From positions 1-8,905 of the forward strand of contig JALUBW010000207.1 in NCBI GenBank assembly GCA_027044735.1: a stretch of DNA of 8,905 bases. Reading direction: 5' to 3'. Source of the DNA: Anaerolineales bacterium (GTDB taxonomy: Bacteria > Chloroflexota > Anaerolineae > Anaerolineales > DRMV01). Positions within the stretch are counted from its first letter, which is position 1; each line of letters starts with the position of its first letter. The notes beneath the pieces are model-generated. The model had not been told where the DNA came from. It was given only the letters and a program-made list of their open reading frames with translations, and did not search any database. Shown here one piece after another: positions 5,551 through 8,905 of the stretch. Position numbers and translations under genes: made by a program.

Positions 5551-5914
5551 TTTATTTTCGTTTACGCGCCGGGCGGATTTGCTTTGAATTTTGCGGGCAC
5601 CAAAGCACCCGATCCGGCACCATCCAGCCGTGCGTCAGGTAAACATTTTGCTGGAACTGCACGGCCACCATTTTGTCGTTCGCCTGAACCACAACCCCCG
5701 CAAGCCAGCCTTGCACCCGCTCGCCTTGTTCATTGTCGTGGTCGCAGTAAACCTCAACCAAGTCGCCCACATCAAAAAAGTGGGTATCGCGCGGCTTTTC
5801 GGAAAAGACAACTTTGCCCGCCATAGCACCTCCTGCGTTCGCTGTTCACGACACTTTCCTAACATTCTACCCCATCTTTTCGTGAATCGCGCGGCTGAAC
5901 CGACCGCGCACGCC
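5551..5914. repeat. Long direct repeat, right (original) copy (364 bp)
   Basis: This is the partner of 3178-3541. It runs from 1 base beyond the 90-residue gene's stop codon to 48 bp inside the 3' end of sufD. Continuity with the complete sufD gene marks it as the ancestral location. All four differences from the left copy fall within 79 bp at the N-terminal half of the small gene; the remaining sequence, including the non-coding gap and the sufD tail, is identical. Confidence 0.97.
5552..5824 (-). CDS. 90-aa protein of unknown function downstream of sufD, original copy
   Basis: This is the ancestral copy of the duplicated small gene, with His at residue 14 where the other copy has Arg. It starts at the ATG at 5824 behind AGGAGG and lies 42 bp after the sufD stop on the same strand, so it is probably the last gene of the suf transcript. 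The terminator at 5510-5548 follows. Its sequence suggests a small SH3-like barrel with a basic C-terminal tail. There is a single Cys in the YCDHDNEQGE region and another in LWCPQN, too few for a classical Fe-S site. A role in Fe-S assembly would be guilt by association only. I recognise no family name. Confidence 0.82.
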   Translation of the reverse strand: MAGKVVFSEKPRDTHFFDVGDLVEVYCDHDNEQGERVQGWLAGVVVQANDKMVAVQFQQNVYLTHGWMVPDRVLWCPQNSKQIRPARKRK

Positions 5915-7186
5915 TTCAAAGGGGATGCGCTGCATGATGGGGTCAAAAAAGCCTTCCACGATCAGACGCTCGGCGTCGGGCGCGGGGATGCCGCGGCTGC
6001 GCAGGTAGAACATCTGCTCGGGATCCACTTTGCCAATGGTCGCGCCGTGGGTGCAGCGCACGTCGTTGGCCTTGATTTCCAAGCCGGGGATGGAGTCGGC
6101 GCGGGCGGTATCGCTGAGCATCAGGTTGCGGTTGGCCTGATAGCCGTCGGTTTTCTGCGCTTCGGGCGAAACGAAAATCATGCCCCGCCACACCGATCTG
6201 CTGTAATCTTTGAGCGCACCTTTGTAGAGCAGGTCACTGGTGGTGTGCGGTGCGAGGTGGTCTTGGCGGGTGTCGTGGTCAAGGTGCTGCTTGCCGTCGG
6301 CAAAGTAAAAACCGGAAACCCGCGCCGAACTACCTGCCTCGGCCAGGCGCACCTGGGTGAAACTCTTGGTGAGGCGGCTGCCCAACGAACCGAAAACCCA
6401 CTCAATGGAAGCGTCACGGCCGAGGTGGGCGCGCTCATGGGTGAAATTCCACACATGACGACCCCACGATTGCAGTTCCACGAAGTGCAAGCGGGCAGCA
6501 TTGCCCAACAAAATTTCCACCAGACCGGCGTGCAGGGTTTGGCCTTCTTCGTCGGGCGAGGCCGACTCGTGGACATAGGTGAGCGCCGCGCCCTCGTCCA
6601 GCCAGATGACCAGGTGGTCAATGTGCGCCAGGTCCGCGCCCGGGCCCCACGCGAGGCTGTGCAGCGGGGCTTCCACCTGCACGCCCCGAGGCACGTAGAC
6701 GAAGACGCCGTTTTGCGAAAACGCGGCCGCGAGCGCGGCAAACTTGCCGTCTTCGGCAGGCACCACTTTCCCCAGCACCTGTTTTAGCAGGTTGGGGTGC
6801 TCGGCTGCCGCGGTGCGCAGGTCGGTGAAAATCACGCCTTGCGCGGCCAGGTCGGCCTGCAAGCGGCGCTCGTGGCCGCCCGGCAGCAGGAGCATTTGGC
6901 CGCCGTGCTCGCGGTCCACCAACGGCTGGGTGAGCGCCTCGGGCACGGGCGGCAGGTTACGGAATTCGTTTTCCCGCGGCAGGCGCAGGTTTTCGCCGCG
7001 CAGGCCGCGGATGTCGGTGCGCCGCCAGGCTTCCATCTTGCGATGGGGCATCGGCAGGCGCTGGTAAGTTTCCCAAGCCGCCCGGCGATAGGTGGCCAGC
7101 AGTTCGGGTTCGTCGTGCGGGAGCATCTCGGCGGTGAAGGGTAGCCGCACCTCCCGCCGAGGTCGTTGGCGTGCTTTTGCGGTCAT
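5867..7186 (-). CDS. sufD: Fe-S cluster assembly protein SufD
   Basis: SufD is a cytoplasmic scaffold partner of SufB in the SufBC2D complex that builds Fe-S clusters. The 439-residue length is typical. The C-terminal half shows the SufB/SufD beta-helix signature: LLYKGALKDYSRSVWRGMI at 319-337, then QANRNLMLSD at 350-359, RCTHGATIGKVDPEQMFYL at 377-395 with the conserved His380 region, and RSRGIPAPDAERLIVEGFF following. The N-terminus has HRKMEAWRRTDIRGL (48-62), usual for SufD. The ATG at 7186 has GGAG 7 bases upstream, next to the sufB stop, leaving a 10-bp gap and arguing for one operon. The last 16 codons (5867-5914) lie in the long direct repeat, and an orphan copy is found at 3494-3541. 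Confidence 0.96.
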   Translation of the reverse strand: MTAKARQRPRREVRLPFTAEMLPHDEPELLATYRRAAWETYQRLPMPHRKMEAWRRTDIRGLRGENLRLPRENEFRNLPPVPEALTQPLVDREHGGQMLLLPGGHERRLQADLAAQGVIFTDLRTAAAEHPNLLKQVLGKVVPAEDGKFAALAAAFSQNGVFVYVPRGVQVEAPLHSLAWGPGADLAHIDHLVIWLDEGAALTYVHESASPDEEGQTLHAGLVEILLGNAARLHFVELQSWGRHVWNFTHERAHLGRDASIEWVFGSLGSRLTKSFTQVRLAEAGSSARVSGFYFADGKQHLDHDTRQDHLAPHTTSDLLYKGALKDYSRSVWRGMIFVSPEAQKTDGYQANRNLMLSDTARADSIPGLEIKANDVRCTHGATIGKVDPEQMFYLRSRGIPAPDAERLIVEGFFDPIMQRIPFEGVRGRFSRAIHEKMG

Positions 7187-7196
7187 CGGTGTCTCC

Positions 7197-8905
7197 TTAC
7201 CCGACCGAGCCTTCCATCTGAAGGCGAATCAGGCGGTTCATTTCAATGGCGTATTCCATTGGCAGTTCTTTGACGAAGAACTCCATGAAACCGGCCACCA
7301 CCATGGTGGTCGCCTCTTCTTCGCTTAGGCCGCGGCTGCGCAGGTAGAACAGTTGGTCTTCGTCTACCTTGGAAACCGAAGCCTCGTGGCCGATGGTGAC
7401 GTCGTCTTCCTCAATTTCCATGTAGGGGTAAGTGTCGGTCTGCGAGGCTTCGTCCAGCAACAGGGCGTCGCACGTCACATGCGAGCGGACGTTGTAGGCG
7501 CCGCGGCGCACTTTCAGCAAGCCGCGATAGGAAGAGCGGCCGGTGCCCTTGCTGATAGATTTGGAAATGATCTTGCTGCTGGTGTTGGGCGCGAGGTGGA
7601 TCATCTTGCCGCCGGCGTCCAAAATTTGGCCGTCGTGAGCAAAGGCCACCGAGAGGATTTCGCCGTGCGCGCCTTCGCCCACCAAGTAGCAAGACGGGTA
7701 TTTCATAGTGACCTTGCTGTTGTGGACAACGAAGCCCTCGGCCACGAAATTGTGCGCGCCTTCAACTTCAATGTCCCATGTGTCGGCTTCGCCAGCAGGC
7801 TCAATGGCCGTCACCTTAGCAAAAGCTACCGGCTGCTTCAACGACTCATCGGAGAAATAGAGCATGTAGTGCACATACTCCTTTTCTTCCGTTCCCAAAG
7901 GCTTCTTTTCTGTGCGACGCCATTCGCTGATTTTGGAAGGATTCCAGCCGCAACTGATTGCTAAACGCTTGACATCCTCCAACAGCGAGCGATTGGCACT
8001 GGTGACCGACATATTTTTATGCCCATCGCGCACATAACCGTCGGCCGCAATGTAGCCCTCAAGGAAAGCCTCCTTTTGTTCCTTGGGAAGGGTAAAAACC
8101 CAAGAAGGCACTCGTTTTTCGGTCGCTTTTCCTCTAAAGCCCAGTTCTGCCAGCCACCGCACCAAAGGCACGGACGATACCCGCAGCACCCTCCCTTGGT
8201 GAAGCGAGGGATCTTTGCCGAACAGTTCTTTCACAAGGCGCACAACCTTGGGGTAAGCAGGGTCTTCCGGCACAACGGCAAAGTTCAACCTGTTGTCTTC
8301 AGAAAAGCCGTCACCCACGTAAAAGCCCAGCAGCCACATCAAATCGGCAGTGGTTTCTGTGGGGGTGCGCAGAGGCTGTGAGCGCGGCACTTTGGGGGCA
8401 GGCGGTAAGGTGTAGGGCTTACCGCTATCGGGGATTTGTCCGCTTATGGCTACATAATCCCCAACTTGCAATTGGTCCAACCGCAACCAGAGAAGTTGGA
8501 AGTAGCGCCCTTCCTTGCGCAGCGTGAGGAACGGATGGTTTGCCGTCGCCAAGATTTCGCGATGATTGAGAGTACGCACCCGGAATACGGGACGATGACC
8601 GCTGAACTTCTTGGCGATAACTGTGCGCGGCTCTAAGGTGAACGCAGGCGTGAGGGCAAAAACCTCATCTCCAGCCTCAACCTCGGCTATCGGCTTGACC
8701 CCGTCTTTGAGGAACAGGGCAGTGTCGCCGACAAGACATCCCATATTCGCGTCCACCCACTCCATCCGGCCGCCTTCATAGACCATCGCTCGCTGGGTCA
8801 CTAAGTTGTAAACATTCTTTGACCAGTTCTGGATGGTGGTGTAACGCACATACGCGCCCGGGCGGACGATGATTTCAATCACGCCGGTGTGCAACGACTC
8901 GGTGG
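7197..8905 (-). CDS. sufB: Fe-S cluster assembly protein SufB, intein-interrupted (5' end outside window)
   Basis: SufB is the core Fe-S assembly scaffold of the SufBC2D complex. The window holds 55 residues of N-extein ([20 protein letters not shown], then [20 protein letters not shown]), a 340-residue intein, and a 173-residue C-extein that begins [12 protein letters not shown] and ends at the TAA at 7197-7199. The C-extein keeps the conserved features: THL-type [24 protein letters not shown] whose Cys matches the Cys405 region of E. coli SufB, and [20 protein letters not shown] with the conserved His-Glu. The frame is open through all three parts with no stop, so a single precursor is spliced. 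The frame stays open to base 8905, and the TTG at 8894 is internal, not the start. sufC would be expected just upstream, outside the window. Confidence 0.96.
   Translation of the reverse strand, partial: TESLHTGVIEIIVRPGAYVRYTTIQNWSKNVYNLVTQRAMVYEGGRMEWVDANMGCLVGDTALFLKDGVKPIAEVEAGDEVFALTPAFTLEPRTVIAKKFSGHRPVFRVRTLNHREILATANHPFLTLRKEGRYFQLLWLRLDQLQVGDYVAISGQIPDSGKPYTLPPAPKVPRSQPLRTPTETTADLMWLLGFYVGDGFSEDNRLNFAVVPEDPAYPKVVRLVKELFGKDPSLHQGRVLRVSSVPLVRWLAELGFRGKATEKRVPSWVFTLPKEQKEAFLEGYIAADGYVRDGHKNMSVTSANRSLLEDVKRLAISCGWNPSKISEWRRTEKKPLGTEEKEYVHYMLYFSDESLKQPVAFAKVTAIEPAGEADTWDIEVEGAHNFVAEGFVVHNSKVTMKYPSCYLVGEGAHGEILSVAFAHDGQILDAGGKMIHLAPNTSSKIISKSISKGTGRSSYRGLLKVRRGAYNVRSHVTCDALLLDEASQTDTYPYMEIEEDDVTIGHEASVSKVDEDQLFYLRSRGLSEEEATTMVVAGFMEFFVKELPMEYAIEMNRLIRLQMEGSVG
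7719..8738 (-). mobile_element. SufB intein with LAGLIDADG homing endonuclease
   Basis: This is an in-frame 340-residue class 1 intein inserted in SufB between WVDANMG and SKVTMKYPS. Cys1 starts block A ([10 protein letters not shown]). Block B holds TANH with Thr65 and His68. The two LAGLIDADG motifs are [12 protein letters not shown] (133-144) and [10 protein letters not shown] (225-234), and both keep the acidic residue, so the endonuclease may be active. Block F is [20 protein letters not shown], ending in His339-Asn340, and the +1 residue is Ser. All splicing residues are present. One hand-counted line (7921-7980) is 29/60 G+C, lower than sufD lines, consistent with horizontal spread. 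SufB inteins are known, for example in Mycobacterium; whether this is the same insertion site needs an alignment. Confidence 0.95.

Noticed and set aside
610..6787. Long plus-strand open frames at 610-1302, 1323-2114, 2220-3269, 4611-5642 and 5591-6787
   Set aside because: Each is antisense to a confidently identified minus-strand gene, has a composition rich in His, Gly, Ala and Val typical of reversed G+C-rich codons, and shows no recognisable family motif. They are shadows of the real genes.
7719..8738. A frameshift or separate inserted endonuclease gene in sufB
   Set aside because: The frame is continuous and both splice junctions are exact (Cys1, His-Asn/Ser), so it is an intein.
8892..8894. 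TTG at 8894 as the sufB start
   Set aside because: The frame continues upstream with Thr-Glu-Ser and the region is mid-protein SufB, so the gene extends beyond the window.
1..8905. tRNA, rRNA, CRISPR array or riboswitch
   Set aside because: I saw no cloverleaf, ribosomal signature or regularly spaced repeats, and no leader long enough for a riboswitch; the longest gene-free stretch is about 194 bp.

Overview
The window looks like a G+C-rich, probably anaerobic or facultative, possibly thermophilic bacterium. The combination of an indolepyruvate:ferredoxin oxidoreductase, a SUF Fe-S assembly operon, a biotin carboxylase and a restriction-modification (RM) pair resembling thermophile/archaeal CTAG systems would fit a Chloroflexota (Anaerolineae-like) genome. 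That assignment is inference and weak. Every gene I accept is on the minus strand, so transcription runs from high to low coordinates.

Layout in transcription order. (1) 8905-5867: the sufB-sufD pair for Fe-S cluster assembly. sufB runs off the right edge and is interrupted by a complete 340-residue intein (7719-8738) carrying a LAGLIDADG homing endonuclease. (2) 5824-5552: a 90-residue protein of unknown function just after sufD, followed by an intrinsic terminator. (3) 5486-3557: a type II RM module, in which a beta-class amino-methyltransferase with an unusual staphylococcal-nuclease-like C-terminal extension overlaps by 8 bp a small endonuclease resembling the MjaI (CTAG) family. (4) 3451-3179: a second, almost identical copy of the 90-residue gene, with its own terminator. 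(5) 3041-640: iorA-iorB, the two subunits of indolepyruvate:ferredoxin oxidoreductase, behind a recognisable extended -10 promoter. (6) 613-514: a REP-like palindromic element. (7) 445-212: a 77-residue conserved-looking small protein. (8) 172-1: the N-terminus of a biotin carboxylase subunit.

The main discovery is structural. The RM module (3542-5550, 2009 bp) sits exactly between two 364-bp direct repeats (3178-3541 and 5551-5914, 360/364 identical by hand alignment). The repeat contains the 90-residue gene plus the last 16 codons of sufD. The left copy therefore carries an orphan sufD tail, which shows that the locus beside sufD is the original and the other is the duplicate. This is the signature expected if an RM unit entered the chromosome with a long target duplication. 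About 1.8 kb away lies a second selfish element, the SufB intein. Two independent parasitic or addictive elements are thus associated with one essential Fe-S assembly operon. By eye, the tetranucleotide CTAG occurs only once in the whole window, inside the methyltransferase gene. This is compatible with, but does not prove, a CTAG-specific RM system.
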